Part shown: piece by piece, positions 36,296 through 46,487 of the stretch | Layout: each line of letters begins with the position of its first letter | Position numbering within the stretch: the stretch's first letter is position 1 | Source of the DNA: Paraburkholderia lacunae | GTDB taxonomy: Bacteria > Pseudomonadota > Gammaproteobacteria > Burkholderiales > Burkholderiaceae | Assembly: GCF_003353175.1 (NCBI RefSeq) | Contig: NZ_QHKS01000001.1 | Span: forward strand, 520,040 to 584,039 | DNA: 64,000 bases | Direction: 5' to 3' | Position numbers and translations under genes: made by a program | The notes under the pieces: generated by a model | Told to the model about the DNA's origin: nothing | What the model saw: only the letters and a program-made list of their open reading frames with translations | Database searches by the model: none

Positions 36296-37213
36296 TCAGG
36301 CAAACGCTGTCTGCGTCTCGTACGCAAAGCCGCGCGGGGCCTTCTGGGTGTCGTCGAACGTGACAATTTCGTACGCATCTTCATGCGCCAGCAGCTCGCG
36401 CAGCAGCGCATTGTTCAGCCCGTGGCCCGACTTGTATGCCGTGTACGAAGCCAGCAGCGGATGGCCGACCACGTACAGATCGCCGATTGCGTCGAGCATC
36501 TTGTGCTTCACGAATTCGTCGTCGTAACGCAGGCCGTCGTTGTTCAGAATGCGGTATTCGTCCAGCACGATCGCGTTATCCATGCTGCCGCCGCGCGCCA
36601 AACCGAGTTCACGCATCGTTTCCACTTCATGCGCAAAGCCAAACGTGCGCGCCCGGGCAATTTCCCGCACGTACGACGTATTGGCGAAATCCACTTCCAG
36701 CGCCTGGCCGGTCTTATCGACAGCCGGGTGACGGAAATCGATCGTGAATTTGAGCTTGAAACCGAAATACGGGTCGAGGCGCGCGAACTTGTCGCCGTCG
36801 CGAATTTCGACCGGCTTGGTGACCTTGATGAATTTCTTCGCCGCGTTCTGTTCTTCGATGCCGGCCGATTGAATCAGAAACACGAAGGACCCTGCACTGC
36901 CGTCCATGATCGGGATTTCTTCGGCGGTGACATCGACATACAGATTGTCGATGCCAAGACCCGCGCACGCGGACATCAAATGCTCGACCGTCGATACGCG
37001 CGCGCCGTCTTTCTGCAAAACGGAAGCGAGGCGGGTGTCGCCGATCGCCAACGCCGACGCGGGAATATCCACCGGCGTGGGCAAATCCACGCGCGAAAAC
37101 ACGATGCCGGTATCCGGCACCGCCGGGCGAAGCGTCAGGTCGACTTTACGGCCGGAGTGCAGCCCGATGCCGACTGTCTTGACGATCGATTTGATAGTGC
37201 GCTGCTTCAGCAT
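36296..37213 (-). CDS. lpxC: UDP-3-O-acyl-N-acetylglucosamine deacetylase LpxC
   Basis: Zinc deacetylase committing UDP-GlcNAc derivatives to lipid A. Zinc ligands are recognisable: His in [12 protein letters not shown] (about residue 78) and the His/Asp pair in [17 protein letters not shown] (about residues 237-241). The N-terminal [20 protein letters not shown] is diagnostic. 305 residues, the usual length. LpxC levels are set by FtsH proteolysis in E. coli; the C-terminus here (QTAFA) ends in small residues, compatible with a degradation tag, by inference. A TATAAT -10 lies 57 bases upstream. Confidence 0.97.
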   Translation of the reverse strand: MLKQRTIKSIVKTVGIGLHSGRKVDLTLRPAVPDTGIVFSRVDLPTPVDIPASALAIGDTRLASVLQKDGARVSTVEHLMSACAGLGIDNLYVDVTAEEIPIMDGSAGSFVFLIQSAGIEEQNAAKKFIKVTKPVEIRDGDKFARLDPYFGFKLKFTIDFRHPAVDKTGQALEVDFANTSYVREIARARTFGFAHEVETMRELGLARGGSMDNAIVLDEYRILNNDGLRYDDEFVKHKMLDAIGDLYVVGHPLLASYTAYKSGHGLNNALLRELLAHEDAYEIVTFDDTQKAPRGFAYETQTAFA

Positions 37214-37269
37214 GGTGATCTTCTATTCGATTGAAAATCCCAATCGGGACTTTTTATTCCATAGCGCGC

Positions 37270-37275
37270 ATTATA
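37270..37275 (-). promoter_or_regulatory. Probable -10 element of lpxC
   Basis: TATAAT read on the minus strand, 57 bases before the lpxC ATG. No good -35 is present at 16-18 bases, so it is a partial call. Confidence 0.45.
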
Positions 37276-37363
37276 CTCCAATACCCTAAGGAGCGTCGTA
37301 ACACGGTACGTTTCAATCTGTTTCGTTGCATTACTCGACGGGCGCCCGTCAGGGAAAGCGTGA

Positions 37364-37406
37364 CGGGCCGATGTCCGGAACGGAGGCGTTCCCGGTCATC
37401 GGCCCG
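37364..37406. other. Long GC-rich hairpin downstream of the peroxiredoxin gene
   Basis: A 10-bp perfect stem CGGGCCGATG/CATCGGCCCG encloses a second stem (CCGGAACG/CGTTCCCGG, one bulge) and a small loop. It lies about 95 bases after the peroxiredoxin stop, without a T-run; a nearby perfect palindrome GACGGGCGCCCGTC is at 37337-37350. Possibly a factor-assisted transcript end or protein site; the role is unknown. Confidence 0.5.
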
Positions 37407-37501
37407 CGTAACGGCCTGTCACAAAAGCGTCTTATTCTCCGTTGCCCTGCTACAACGCGCTTACAGCGCAGGTCCAGGGCGCAGGCCTCGACGCACAGCA
37501 A

Positions 37502-38005
37502 CTAGCTCAACGTAGCGAGAATACTACCTGCATCGCTGACTTCGAATTTGCCGGCAGCCTCGACGTTCAACGTCTTGACCACGCCATCGTCGACCACCAT
37601 CGCGTAGCGCTGGGAACGGATTCCCATGCCACGCGCCGACAAATCCTGCTCGAGACCGAGCGCTCGTGTAAAAGCCGCACTGCCGTCCGCCATCATGCGC
37701 ACCTTGCCCGAGGCGTGCAGATCGCGTCCCCACACGCCCATTACGAACGCGTCGTTGACGGACACGCACCAGATTTCGTCGATGCCGAGAGCGCGCAACT
37801 GCTCGGCGTGCTCGACGTAACCCGGTACATGCTTGGCCGAACAGGTCGGCGTGAACGCGCCCGGCAATCCGAAGATCACCACACGCTTGCCCGCCGTCTG
37901 CTCGCGCACGTCGAAGCTGTTAGGTCCGATCGTGCAACCCGCCCGCTCGTCTTCGACCAACTCGAAGAGCGTCGCGTCGGGCAGCTTTTCACCCACTTGA
38001 ATCAT
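37502..38005 (-). CDS. Peroxiredoxin, Prx5-type
   Basis: A 167-residue peroxidase. The peroxidatic cysteine lies in LPGAFTPTCS (about residue 55), the hallmark PxxxTxxC, with the resolving Cys perhaps at WCVSVND or absent. It follows the Prx5 (AhpC/TSA type II) fold pattern with the conserved Arg in LSARGMGIRSQRYAMVVDDG. It reduces hydroperoxides with thioredoxin, glutaredoxin or glutathione; the partner is unknown. The position between ftsZ and lpxC is unusual for E. coli but seen in Burkholderia-type genomes. 249 bases separate it from ftsZ. Confidence 0.92.
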   Translation of the reverse strand: MIQVGEKLPDATLFELVEDERAGCTIGPNSFDVREQTAGKRVVIFGLPGAFTPTCSAKHVPGYVEHAEQLRALGIDEIWCVSVNDAFVMGVWGRDLHASGKVRMMADGSAAFTRALGLEQDLSARGMGIRSQRYAMVVDDGVVKTLNVEAAGKFEVSDAGSILATLS

Positions 38006-38254
38006 GCTCAGTCCTTTGCATCGATGCGAAGCACGCTCGCACGTTGTCGTGTCGCAGTGAAATGCAGCGATTGCCCGATTGAAGGCTCCGCCGTCCGGCG
38101 ACAGTCGCCCAATCCGCTTCGCGAATCCGAAGAGGGCACTTGTCCTTGCCGCGAATCTGACGATACGCGACCTGTTTGCCGTTCACCCGCCACGCTCGTG
38201 CATTCGTCTGCCGGCGCTGGAAGACCGCGCCGCAGCGAAAGCCTGCTCGCGCGC

Positions 38255-39451
38255 TCAGTCCGCCTGCTTGCGCAGGAACGCCGGAATGTCGTACGTATCG
38301 ACGCCTTTTTCCTGCAGCGCCTGCACGTGCGAAGCCGCCGTGTCGCGCGACGTGCGCCACACTGCCGGCGTATCCAGCGCGCCGTAATCGGCGGTGCTGG
38401 CGTGCGCCGGTGCGTAGGCAGCGTGTTGCATCGTGCTGATCGGCTGGTTGTCCGTGCCGGTGCGCAGCAGCGTCATCGGTGCCGATTGCTGCTTCTTCGC
38501 CGCACGGCCCAGACCCGTTGCCACGACTGTCACGCGCAGCGCGTCGCCCATGGCATCGTCGTACACCGCGCCGAAGATCACGGTTGCATCTTCTGCAGCG
38601 TAGCTCTTGATGGTGTTCATCACTTCGCGCGTTTCCGACAGACGCAGCGAACGGCTCGACGTGATGTTGACCAGCACGCCACGCGCGCCCGACAGATCCA
38701 CACCTTCCAGCAGCGGGCTGGCGACAGCCTGCTCGGCGGCCAGACGCGCGCGATCGACGCCGGCAACCGTCGCCGTGCCCATCATCGCCTTGCCCTGCTC
38801 GCCCATCACCGTCTTCACGTCTTCGAAGTCGACGTTCACCAGACCGTCGACGTTGATGATTTCAGCGATACCGGCTACTGCGTTGTTCAGAACGTCGTCG
38901 GCGCACTGGAAGCACTTGTCCATTTCGGCGTCATCGCCCATCACCTCGAACAGCTTGTCGTTCAGAACGACGATCAGCGAGTCGACGTGATCCTCCAGTT
39001 GCTGCGAACCAGCTTCTGCCACACGCATGCGCTTGCCGCCTTCGAATTCGAACGGCTTGCTGACCACGCCAACAGTCAAGATACCCATTTCCTTGGCGAT
39101 CTGCGCGACCACCGGCGCGGCTCCCGTACCCGTGCCGCCACCCATGCCCGCGGTGATGAACACCATGTGCGCGCCAAGCAGTGCATCGGCGATGCGCTCA
39201 CGTGCTTCTTCTGCTGCCGCGCGGCCCATTTCCGGCTTGGCACCAGCGCCAAGACCCGTATTGCCGAGCTGGATCACCGCAGTTGCGCGCGAACGCGACA
39301 GTGCCTGGGCGTCCGTGTTCATCACGATGAAGTCGACGCCTTGTACGCCCTTGTTGATCATGTGCTGAACGGCATTGCCGCCAGCGCCACCTACTCCGAC
39401 CACCTTGATGATGGTGCCGTTCGTTTCGGTTTCCAGCATCTGGAATTCCAT
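38255..39451 (-). CDS. ftsZ: Cell division GTPase FtsZ
   Basis: Tubulin homologue forming the Z ring. The G-box GGGTGTGAAP (about residue 107), the VVGVGGAGGNA opening, the T7-loop DFEDVKTVM and the C-terminal DIPAFLRKQAD peptide, which binds FtsA and ZipA, are all present. 398 residues. The ATG at 39451 is preceded by GGAGG. 123 bases lie between ftsA and ftsZ, including a TTGACG word but no clear -10; an internal promoter is possible. The following 249 bases show no clear terminator. Confidence 0.98.
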   Translation of the reverse strand: MEFQMLETETNGTIIKVVGVGGAGGNAVQHMINKGVQGVDFIVMNTDAQALSRSRATAVIQLGNTGLGAGAKPEMGRAAAEEARERIADALLGAHMVFITAGMGGGTGTGAAPVVAQIAKEMGILTVGVVSKPFEFEGGKRMRVAEAGSQQLEDHVDSLIVVLNDKLFEVMGDDAEMDKCFQCADDVLNNAVAGIAEIINVDGLVNVDFEDVKTVMGEQGKAMMGTATVAGVDRARLAAEQAVASPLLEGVDLSGARGVLVNITSSRSLRLSETREVMNTIKSYAAEDATVIFGAVYDDAMGDALRVTVVATGLGRAAKKQQSAPMTLLRTGTDNQPISTMQHAAYAPAHASTADYGALDTPAVWRTSRDTAASHVQALQEKGVDTYDIPAFLRKQAD

Positions 39452-39574
39452 GTTGCCTCCGTCAAGATAAAAAATTGCAGCCACTCGGCCGTTATTCGGC
39501 AGGAGATCGGGCAACCCCCTGTCGCGCGCCGGCCGCCGGCACCAGCGCGTATTTCGTCAACTGATTCGTAATCT

Positions 39575-40807
39575 TTAGAAGTTGCCGAGGAACCAGTCCT
39601 TCATTCTCGAGAAGACCTGTCCCATCGACCCCGACTGCACCGCGACCTTGCGGCCGCGCATCCGTTGCGAGCGTCCTTCGAAGAGCAGACCCATCGCCGT
39701 CGAATAACGCGGGTTGCGTACCACGTCCGCAAGACCGCCTGCGTATTCCGGCACGCCGATGCGCACCGGCTTCAGGAAAATGTCCTCGCCGAGCTCGACC
39801 ATGCCGAGCATCATCGACGCGCCGCCGGTCAGCACTACGCCGGAGCTCAGCAGTTCCTCGTAACCCGACTCGCGCACCACCTGCTGCACGAGCGAAAACA
39901 GTTCTTCGACGCGCGGCTCGATCACCGCTGCGAGTGCCTGGCGCGACAGCGTGCGCGGACCGCGCTCGCCAAGACCCGGCACTTCGATCATCTCGTCCGG
40001 ATCGGCCAACGCCTGCTTGGCAATGCCGTAATCGACCTTGATGTCTTCCGCGTCCGGCGTCGGCGTGCGCAAGGCCATCGCGATGTCGCTCGTGATCTGG
40101 TCGCCGGCGATGGGAATCACCGCCGTGTGGCGAATCGCGCCTTCGCTGAAAATCGCGATGTCCGTCGTGCCGCCGCCGATATCGACCAGCACCACGCCGA
40201 GTTCTTTTTCGTCTTCCGTCAGCACCGCCAGCGACGACGCCAGCGGCTGCAAGATCAGATCGTTCACTTCGAGCCCGCAGCGGCGCACGCACTTCACGAT
40301 GTTCTGCGCCGCGCTCACCGCGCCGGTCACGATGTGCACCTTCACTTCCAGACGAATGCCGCTCATGCCGATCGGCTCGCGCACGTCCTCCTGGCCGTCA
40401 ATGATGAATTCCTGCGTCAGGATGTGCAGGACCTGCTGATCGGTCGGGATGTTGATCGCCTTGGCCGTCTCGATCACGCGCGCCACGTCGGTCTGCGTGA
40501 CTTCCTTCTCCTTGATCGCCACCATGCCGCTCGAATTGAAACTGCGGATATGACTGCCGGCGATCCCGGTAAATACGTTGGTGATCTTGCAGTCGGCCAT
40601 CAGTTCGGCCTCTTCGAGCGCACGCTGAATGGACTGCACGGTGGCTTCGATGTTCACCACCACGCCCTTCTTGAGCCCTTTCGATTCGCTCTGGCCGAGA
40701 CCGATCACCTCGTAGTGACCCTCGCCCTTCAACTCGGCGACGATGGCCACCACCTTCGACGTCCCAATGTCGAGGGCGACCAGCAGATCTTTATAGTCTT
40801 TACTCAT
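39575..40807 (-). CDS. ftsA: Cell division protein FtsA
   Basis: Actin-like membrane tether for FtsZ. ATP-binding motifs LVALDIGTSKVVAIVAEL and VLVDIGGGTTDIAIF, and a C-terminal GQVFSRMKDWFLGNF amphipathic helix that inserts in the membrane, are visible. 410 residues. It sits 27 bases after ftsQ, in the standard ftsQ-ftsA-ftsZ order. Confidence 0.98.
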   Translation of the reverse strand: MSKDYKDLLVALDIGTSKVVAIVAELKGEGHYEVIGLGQSESKGLKKGVVVNIEATVQSIQRALEEAELMADCKITNVFTGIAGSHIRSFNSSGMVAIKEKEVTQTDVARVIETAKAINIPTDQQVLHILTQEFIIDGQEDVREPIGMSGIRLEVKVHIVTGAVSAAQNIVKCVRRCGLEVNDLILQPLASSLAVLTEDEKELGVVLVDIGGGTTDIAIFSEGAIRHTAVIPIAGDQITSDIAMALRTPTPDAEDIKVDYGIAKQALADPDEMIEVPGLGERGPRTLSRQALAAVIEPRVEELFSLVQQVVRESGYEELLSSGVVLTGGASMMLGMVELGEDIFLKPVRIGVPEYAGGLADVVRNPRYSTAMGLLFEGRSQRMRGRKVAVQSGSMGQVFSRMKDWFLGNF

Positions 40808-40834
40808 AGCGTGCTCATTGCGTGTGATGTCCGT

Positions 40835-41587
40835 TTACTTCTTGCCCTTGTCGGGTTCGCTGATAAAGCGCATGCCAGCGGCACGAATCGCGAAACCGTT
40901 CGGATAGCGCAAGTCCGCATACTCGATAGCCTTTCCCCAACGTTGCGTCACCGCGTTCCACGCCGCAGTCAGGCGCCGGCTGCGATCGAGCAGCGTGTCC
41001 TGATTGCGTTCGCGCCCCAGTTCCACTTGCGTGCCGTTCGACAGTTTCACCGTCCACGCGTAGCGCGGCGACAGCGTCACTTCATCCGGCGTCGCGCCCA
41101 AAGGCGCAAACCACTTCTTGAAGTCGCGATATCGCGCGACGACTTCCTTTGCCGTGCCGTCCGGGCCGTCGAATGCGGGCAGTTCCTGGTCGAGCTCGCC
41201 CTGATTCGCGGTGAACAGCTCGCCGTCGACGCTCACCAGTTGATCGCTGCCCCACGTCCCAAGCGGTTTGTACTCCTCGAGCGTGACAGCCAGCGCATTG
41301 GGCCAGACGCGCCGCACGCTCGCGTGACGCACCCACGGCATCTGTTCGAACGCCTGACGCGCGACGTCGAGATCCACCGTGAAAAAGTTGCCCTTCAAGC
41401 GTCCGACTACGCCGGCGCGCACCGTCGGCGAATTGATGTGCTCGGTGTCGCCGTCGATCTTGATTTCGCGCAGCGCGAAATTCGGGCGCTGGATCAGCCA
41501 GTAACCGCCTGCCGCCAGCAGCGCGAGCACCAGCAACGCATGCAAGGCGTTGGCGGCGAGATTGAGCTGGCGAACGTTGTTCCACAT
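40835..41587 (-). CDS. ftsQ: Cell division protein FtsQ
   Basis: Bitopic divisome protein linking early and late division proteins. Residues about 13-32 form the single transmembrane segment (ALHALLVLALLAAGGYWLI). A POTRA domain follows (FALREIKIDGDTEHINSPTVR), then the beta domain with VRRVWPNALAVTLEEYKPLGTWG. 250 residues. It is 24 bases after ddl, and starts with ATG at 41587. Confidence 0.95.
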   Translation of the reverse strand: MWNNVRQLNLAANALHALLVLALLAAGGYWLIQRPNFALREIKIDGDTEHINSPTVRAGVVGRLKGNFFTVDLDVARQAFEQMPWVRHASVRRVWPNALAVTLEEYKPLGTWGSDQLVSVDGELFTANQGELDQELPAFDGPDGTAKEVVARYRDFKKWFAPLGATPDEVTLSPRYAWTVKLSNGTQVELGRERNQDTLLDRSRRLTAAWNAVTQRWGKAIEYADLRYPNGFAIRAAGMRFISEPDKGKK

Positions 41588-41611
41588 GGTGTTGCTTTCG
41601 GGTCGCCCCGG

Positions 41612-42553
41612 TTAGTCCTTAAGCGTCAGCGCCAACACGCCGACAACCAGTTCCTGATAGCTGATGCCCACCGCACGCGCTGCCTTCGGCGGCAGTGAGT
41701 GATCGGTCATGCCGGGCGCTGTGTTCACTTCGAGGAAATACGGGTTGCCGTCCGCGTCCAGCATGAAATCGGCGCGCCCCCAATCGGTGCAGCCGAGCAC
41801 GTCGAATGCGCGGCGCGCCAGTGCCTTCAAACGCTGCTCCTCGTCCGACGCGAGACCGCAAGGAATCAGGTACTGCGTGTCGTTGGCGATGTACTTCGCG
41901 TGGTAGTCGTAGAACTCGCCGGCCGGCACGATACGGATCACCGGCAGATCGAGATCGCCGGCGATGCACGCGGTGTACTCGCCGCCGCCTTCGATGCTCT
42001 TTTCGACCACGACGATCCTGTCGTACTTGACCGCTTCGATCAGCGCCGCGGGCAGTGCATCGACGCTCTTCACCTTGATGACCGCGACGCTCGAACCTTC
42101 ACTCGCCGGCTTCACGAAGAGCGGCAAGCCAAGTTTCGCGACGATGTCTTTCGCACGCGCGTCGTAGTCGTCGCCACGCAGCACGGCTTCGAACGGCGGT
42201 GTCGGAATACCGAGTTGCTGCCACACGAGCTTGGTGCGGAATTTGTCCAGACCGAGCGCCGAACCGAGCACGCCGCTCCCCGTGTAGCGGATGCCGTAAA
42301 AATCGAGCGCGCCCTGGATCTGGCCGTTTTCGCCATAGCCGCCATGCAGCGCATTGAACGCTCGCACGAAGCCTTCATCCTTCAACGCGGCGAGCGGACG
42401 CTCGGCCGGGTCGAACGGATGCGCGTCGATACCGGCGTCGCGCAGACCTTGCAGCACGAGCCGCCCGGAATTGAGCGACACCTCACGCTCGGCGGAATCG
42501 CCACCGAGCAGCACTGCCACCTTGCCGAAATGTTTGGGGTCGATACCGCTCAT
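41612..42553 (-). CDS. ddl: D-alanine--D-alanine ligase
   Basis: ATP-grasp enzyme making the D-Ala-D-Ala dipeptide for peptidoglycan. [19 protein letters not shown] and [23 protein letters not shown] are the N-terminal family blocks. [16 protein letters not shown] is the ATP-grasp lysine region, and [14 protein letters not shown] carries metal ligands. 313 residues. The ATG at 42553 follows the murC stop by one base and has AAGG upstream. This is the DdlB-type locus. Confidence 0.97.
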   Translation of the reverse strand: MSGIDPKHFGKVAVLLGGDSAEREVSLNSGRLVLQGLRDAGIDAHPFDPAERPLAALKDEGFVRAFNALHGGYGENGQIQGALDFYGIRYTGSGVLGSALGLDKFRTKLVWQQLGIPTPPFEAVLRGDDYDARAKDIVAKLGLPLFVKPASEGSSVAVIKVKSVDALPAALIEAVKYDRIVVVEKSIEGGGEYTACIAGDLDLPVIRIVPAGEFYDYHAKYIANDTQYLIPCGLASDEEQRLKALARRAFDVLGCTDWGRADFMLDADGNPYFLEVNTAPGMTDHSLPPKAARAVGISYQELVVGVLALTLKD

Positions 42554-42554
42554 C

Positions 42555-43958
42555 TCACACCTTCGTTTCTTGCGCAAGGCGAACCGGCACACCGCCGATC
42601 GAACCTGCGCCCATCGTGATCACCACATCGCCGTCGCGCACTACTGCCGAGAGCGCATCCGGCACTTCATCCACCGTATCGACAAACACCGGCTCGACCT
42701 TGCCCGCCACGCGCAACGCCCGCGCCAACGCGCGGCCGTCCGCCGCGACGATCGGCGCTTCGCCGGCCGAATAGACTTCGGTCAGCACGAGTGCATCGAC
42801 CGTCGACAGCACCTTCACAAAATCTTCGAAGCAATCGCGCGTGCGCGTAAAACGGTGTGGCTGGAACGCCAGCACCAGACGCCGCCCCGGAAACGCGCCG
42901 CGCGCCGCCGCCACCGTGGCCGCCATTTCGACCGGGTGGTGGCCGTAGTCGTCGACCAGCGTGTACGCGCCGGCGGCCTTGCCTTCCGACACGACCGGCA
43001 CTTCGCCGTAGCGCTGGAAGCGCCGGCCCACGCCGTTGAAATCCGCCAGCGCTCGCTGGATATCGGCATCTTTCACTTCAAGTTCAGTCGCAATGGCAAT
43101 GGCGGCCAAGGCGTTCTGCACGTTGTGCTCGCCCGGCAGGTTCAGCACGATGTCGATCGGCGGAGCGTCTTCGCGCATTGCCGTGAAATGCATCTTGCCG
43201 CCGCGCGCTTCGACGTTGACCGCGCGCACTTGCGCATCCGGCGCGAAGCCGTAGCGGATGATCGGCTTCGACACGAACGGCAGGATTTCCTTCACGTTCG
43301 GATCATCGACGCACAGCACCGCGATTCCGTAGAACGGCAGGCGGTGCGTGAATTCGATGAACGCCTGCTTGAGCCGCGCGAAGTCGTGGCCGTAGGTGTC
43401 CATGTGATCGGCGTCGATGTTCGTGATGACTTCGATCACCGGGAACAAGTTCAGGAACGATGCATCCGACTCGTCCGCTTCGGCGACAATGAAGTCGCCC
43501 GTACCGAGCCGCGCATTCGCGCCCGCGCTGATCAGGCGGCCGCCGATCACGAAAGTCGGATCGAGGCCGCCGGCCGCCAGCACGCTCGCCACCAGCGAGG
43601 TGGTCGTAGTCTTGCCGTGCGTGCCGGCAATCGCGATGCCTTGCTTCAGGCGCATCAGTTCCGCGAGCATTACGGCGCGCGGCACGATCGGAATCCGTCG
43701 ATGGCGCGCGGCCAGCACCTCCGGGTTGTCGCTGCGCACCGCGGTCGAGACGACCACCGCGTTCGCGCCTTCGATGTTCTCGGCTGCGTGGCCAATAGCG
43801 GTCCGCGCGCCGAGCGCGGCGAGGCGATCGGTGACCGGGTTGCTCGCGAGATCCGAGCCGCTCACCTGATAGCCGAGATTGACCAGCACCTCTGCGATGC
43901 CGCTCATGCCGACACCGCCGATGCCGACAAAGTGAATGTGTTTGACGATGTGTTTCAT
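42555..43958 (-). CDS. murC: UDP-N-acetylmuramate--L-alanine ligase
   Basis: Adds the first amino acid of the stem peptide. [20 protein letters not shown] is the N-terminal UDP-binding motif, and [14 protein letters not shown] (about residue 114) the ATP loop. EADESDASF and [11 protein letters not shown] are also Mur-ligase motifs. 467 residues. The ATG overlaps the murG stop as ATGA, and ddl follows after one base, so the three genes are tightly coupled. Confidence 0.98.
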   Translation of the reverse strand: MKHIVKHIHFVGIGGVGMSGIAEVLVNLGYQVSGSDLASNPVTDRLAALGARTAIGHAAENIEGANAVVVSTAVRSDNPEVLAARHRRIPIVPRAVMLAELMRLKQGIAIAGTHGKTTTTSLVASVLAAGGLDPTFVIGGRLISAGANARLGTGDFIVAEADESDASFLNLFPVIEVITNIDADHMDTYGHDFARLKQAFIEFTHRLPFYGIAVLCVDDPNVKEILPFVSKPIIRYGFAPDAQVRAVNVEARGGKMHFTAMREDAPPIDIVLNLPGEHNVQNALAAIAIATELEVKDADIQRALADFNGVGRRFQRYGEVPVVSEGKAAGAYTLVDDYGHHPVEMAATVAAARGAFPGRRLVLAFQPHRFTRTRDCFEDFVKVLSTVDALVLTEVYSAGEAPIVAADGRALARALRVAGKVEPVFVDTVDEVPDALSAVVRDGDVVITMGAGSIGGVPVRLAQETKV

Positions 43959-45073
43959 TGCTTTCCTTCCAGGCTCGGGCTCGGGGTCCAACCCGCCACG
44001 GTCGCGCAAATCTGCGCAACCTGTTCCGTGGCGTCGGGTTTCGCGAGCGAGCGCGAACGCTCCGCCATCTCCGCGAGGGTCTCTCGCGTCTGGCTGCGCA
44101 ACCAGTCGGCGAGCGTTTCCGCCGACAAATCGCGTTGCTGCACGAGCAGCGCCGCGCCGTGGTCGGCGAGGAACGCTGCATTTGTTGTTTGGTGATCGTC
44201 TACTGCAAACGGGAATGGCACGAAGAACGCCGCCACGCCCACCGCTGAAATCTCCGACACCGTCATCGCGCCCGAACGGCAGATCACCAGATCCGCGTTC
44301 GCGTAAGCGCTCGCCATGTCGTCGATGAACGGCACGAGCTGCACGTCGGTACCGGTTTGCAAACCGGCCGACGCATAGTGCTCGCGCAGCGCGTCGATAT
44401 GCTTCGCGCCCGCCTGATGCACGATGCGCGGACGTTCGTTCGGCGCGAGCCGAGCAACCGCTCGCGGCACCACTTCGTTCAATGCCGCCGCGCCCAGACT
44501 GCCGCCCACCACCAGCACATTCAGCGGACCGCTGCGCTGCGCGTAGCGTGCTTTGGGTGCGATTGCGCGCGCAAGTTCCGCACGAATCGGGTTTCCGGTC
44601 CACTCGCCGTGCGGCAGCGCGTTCGGGAACGCAACCAGCACGCGTTTGGCGAGTTTCGCGAGCACCTTGTTCGCGAGACCCGCAATCGAATTCTGTTCAT
44701 GCAGTACGAGCGGGCAGCCGCTCAACGCGGTCATCAGGCCCGCCGGAAACGTGATGTAACCGCCCATGCCGAGCACGACGTCGGGCTTCACGCGACGCAG
44801 CACGCTCAGGCTCTGCATACAGGCGCGCAGCAGATTCAGCGGCAGCATCAGCTTGGTCTTCATGCCCTTGCCGCGCAGACCGCCGAAGCGCACGTATTCC
44901 ATCGGGATGCCGTGTTTCGGTACCAGCGTCGCTTCCATGCCTGCGGGGTTGCCGAGCCAGACCACCTTCCAACCCCACGCCTGCATCAGGTGCGCGACCG
45001 CGAGCCCCGGGAACACGTGTCCCCCGGTGCCGCCGGCCATCACCATCAGCGTGCGTTGCGGCAGAGCGGTCAT
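43955..45073 (-). CDS. murG: Undecaprenyl-PP-MurNAc-pentapeptide N-acetylglucosaminyltransferase
   Basis: Adds GlcNAc to lipid I to make lipid II, on the inner face of the membrane. [14 protein letters not shown] at the N-terminus and the G-loop [15 protein letters not shown] are visible. [13 protein letters not shown] and [35 protein letters not shown] are diagnostic of GT28. 372 residues. It begins inside a 29-base sequence that is repeated at the end of ftsW, and is separated from ftsW by 124 bases, whereas most junctions here overlap. Confidence 0.98.
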   Translation of the reverse strand: MTALPQRTLMVMAGGTGGHVFPGLAVAHLMQAWGWKVVWLGNPAGMEATLVPKHGIPMEYVRFGGLRGKGMKTKLMLPLNLLRACMQSLSVLRRVKPDVVLGMGGYITFPAGLMTALSGCPLVLHEQNSIAGLANKVLAKLAKRVLVAFPNALPHGEWTGNPIRAELARAIAPKARYAQRSGPLNVLVVGGSLGAAALNEVVPRAVARLAPNERPRIVHQAGAKHIDALREHYASAGLQTGTDVQLVPFIDDMASAYANADLVICRSGAMTVSEISAVGVAAFFVPFPFAVDDHQTTNAAFLADHGAALLVQQRDLSAETLADWLRSQTRETLAEMAERSRSLAKPDATEQVAQICATVAGWTPSPSLEGKQ

Positions 45074-45224
45074 ACCTTCCCCCCACGCATCAACACGAAT
45101 GACAACGACGCGTTTTGGCTCCGGCCGCTGCGCTTAACTTCGCGCGCGCTGCGCACGAAGTTAGCCTTCGCCGAAATCGTGTGTTGCTGCGCGGGGGTCA
45201 TACCTTCCCCCCACGCATCAACAC
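45068..45224. repeat. 29-bp exact direct repeat flanking the murG-ftsW spacer
   Basis: Positions 45068-45096 and 45196-45224 are identical over 29 bases (both start GGTCATACCTTCC). The copies are 128 bases apart. One encodes the last codons and stop of ftsW; the other, upstream of murG, contains its ribosome site and ATG. Between the copies lies a near-palindrome TAACTTCG/CGAAGTTA (45135-45163). This looks like a tandem duplication of the ancestral ftsW-murG overlap. Confidence 0.85.
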
Positions 45225-46487
45225 ACGATTTTCATAATCCACCCGCATCAGCACCGCCACCGCGACGCAGTTCAGCACGATGCCCGAGCCGCCGTAGCTG
45301 ACGAGCGGCAATGTGAGACCCTTGGTCGGCAGCAGGCCGAGATTCACACCCATGTTGATGAAGGTCTGCGCGCCGAACCAGATGCCGACGCCCTTCGCCA
45401 CCAAGCCCGCAAACGTGCGGTCGAGTGCGAGCGCCTGACGGCCGATCTCGAATGAACGGCGCACGATCCAATAGAACATCAGGATCACCACCAGCACGCC
45501 GACAAAACCCAGCTCCTCGCCGATCACCGCGAGGATGAAGTCGGTGTGCGCCTCCGGCAGGTAGTTGAGCTTCTCTACACTGCCGCCGAGACCCACGCCG
45601 AACCACTCGCCGCGGCCGAACGCGATCAGCGAGTGCGTCAATTGATAAGCCTTGCCTTGCGCGTAACGGTCGTCCCACGGATCGAGGTAGGCGAAGATCC
45701 GCTCTCGACGCCACGGCGATGCCCACACCAGCAAGCTGAACGTGCCCACCGCCGTCGCTACGAGCCCGCCGAACAGCTTGCCGTTCACGCCGCCCAGAAA
45801 CAGCAGGCCCATCGCGATCGCGGCGATCACCATGAACGCCCCCATATCCGGCTCGAGCAGCAGCAACGCGCCGACGAGCCCCACCGCCACCGCCATCGGC
45901 AAAAAGCCCTTGGCGAGACTGTGCATGTACTCCTGTTTGCGCACGGTGTAGTTCGCTGCGTAGATCGTCACGGCGAGCTTCATGATTTCCGACGGCTGCA
46001 TGTTCGTGATGCCGAGCGGAATCCAGCGGCGCGCGCCGTTCACGCCCTTGCCGACATGCGGAATCAGCACGATCACCAGCGCGACCAGCGAAATCAGGAA
46101 GAGCTTCGGCGCGTATTTGTCCCACGTCGAGATCGGGATGCGGAACGACACGACACCGATCACCGAGCCCATCACCACGAAAATGATCTGCCGCACGAGG
46201 AACGCGTAATCGCGATACGACGCGTACTTCGGCGAATCGGGCATCGCGATCGACGCCGAATACACCATCACGACACCGAGGCCGAGCAACGCGACGACCA
46301 CCCACAGCAGCGAGTGATCGTAGTCCAACATCCGCGAGCGCAGCGGACGCACGCCGTTGACGGCGCTCGCGAGACCGCTGCCGCCGGTGCGGCCGGACGT
46401 GCGGCCCGTGTGGCCTGAACTGCCTGCATCGCCTTGACCGGCCCGTGACCCGGCGAGGCGCGACCCGAAGCGTTCCGACCAGCTCAT
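45198..46487 (-). CDS. ftsW: Septal peptidoglycan polymerase FtsW (SEDS family)
   Basis: Polytopic glycosyltransferase working with FtsI to build septal wall. The start [12 protein letters not shown] at 46487 overlaps the murD stop as ATGA. An Arg/Gly-rich cytoplasmic N-terminus of about 55 residues precedes ten hydrophobic segments. The SEDS signature [19 protein letters not shown] is present (about residue 310), and [13 protein letters not shown] is another conserved loop. 429 residues. The C-terminal [14 protein letters not shown] lies in the 29-bp repeat. Confidence 0.97.
   Translation of the reverse strand: MSWSERFGSRLAGSRAGQGDAGSSGHTGRTSGRTGGSGLASAVNGVRPLRSRMLDYDHSLLWVVVALLGLGVVMVYSASIAMPDSPKYASYRDYAFLVRQIIFVVMGSVIGVVSFRIPISTWDKYAPKLFLISLVALVIVLIPHVGKGVNGARRWIPLGITNMQPSEIMKLAVTIYAANYTVRKQEYMHSLAKGFLPMAVAVGLVGALLLLEPDMGAFMVIAAIAMGLLFLGGVNGKLFGGLVATAVGTFSLLVWASPWRRERIFAYLDPWDDRYAQGKAYQLTHSLIAFGRGEWFGVGLGGSVEKLNYLPEAHTDFILAVIGEELGFVGVLVVILMFYWIVRRSFEIGRQALALDRTFAGLVAKGVGIWFGAQTFINMGVNLGLLPTKGLTLPLVSYGGSGIVLNCVAVAVLMRVDYENRVLMRGGKV

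Noticed and set aside
45097..45195. Short gene in the murG-ftsW spacer
   Set aside because: No frame with start and ribosome site; the content is better explained by the duplicated junction and a near-palindrome.
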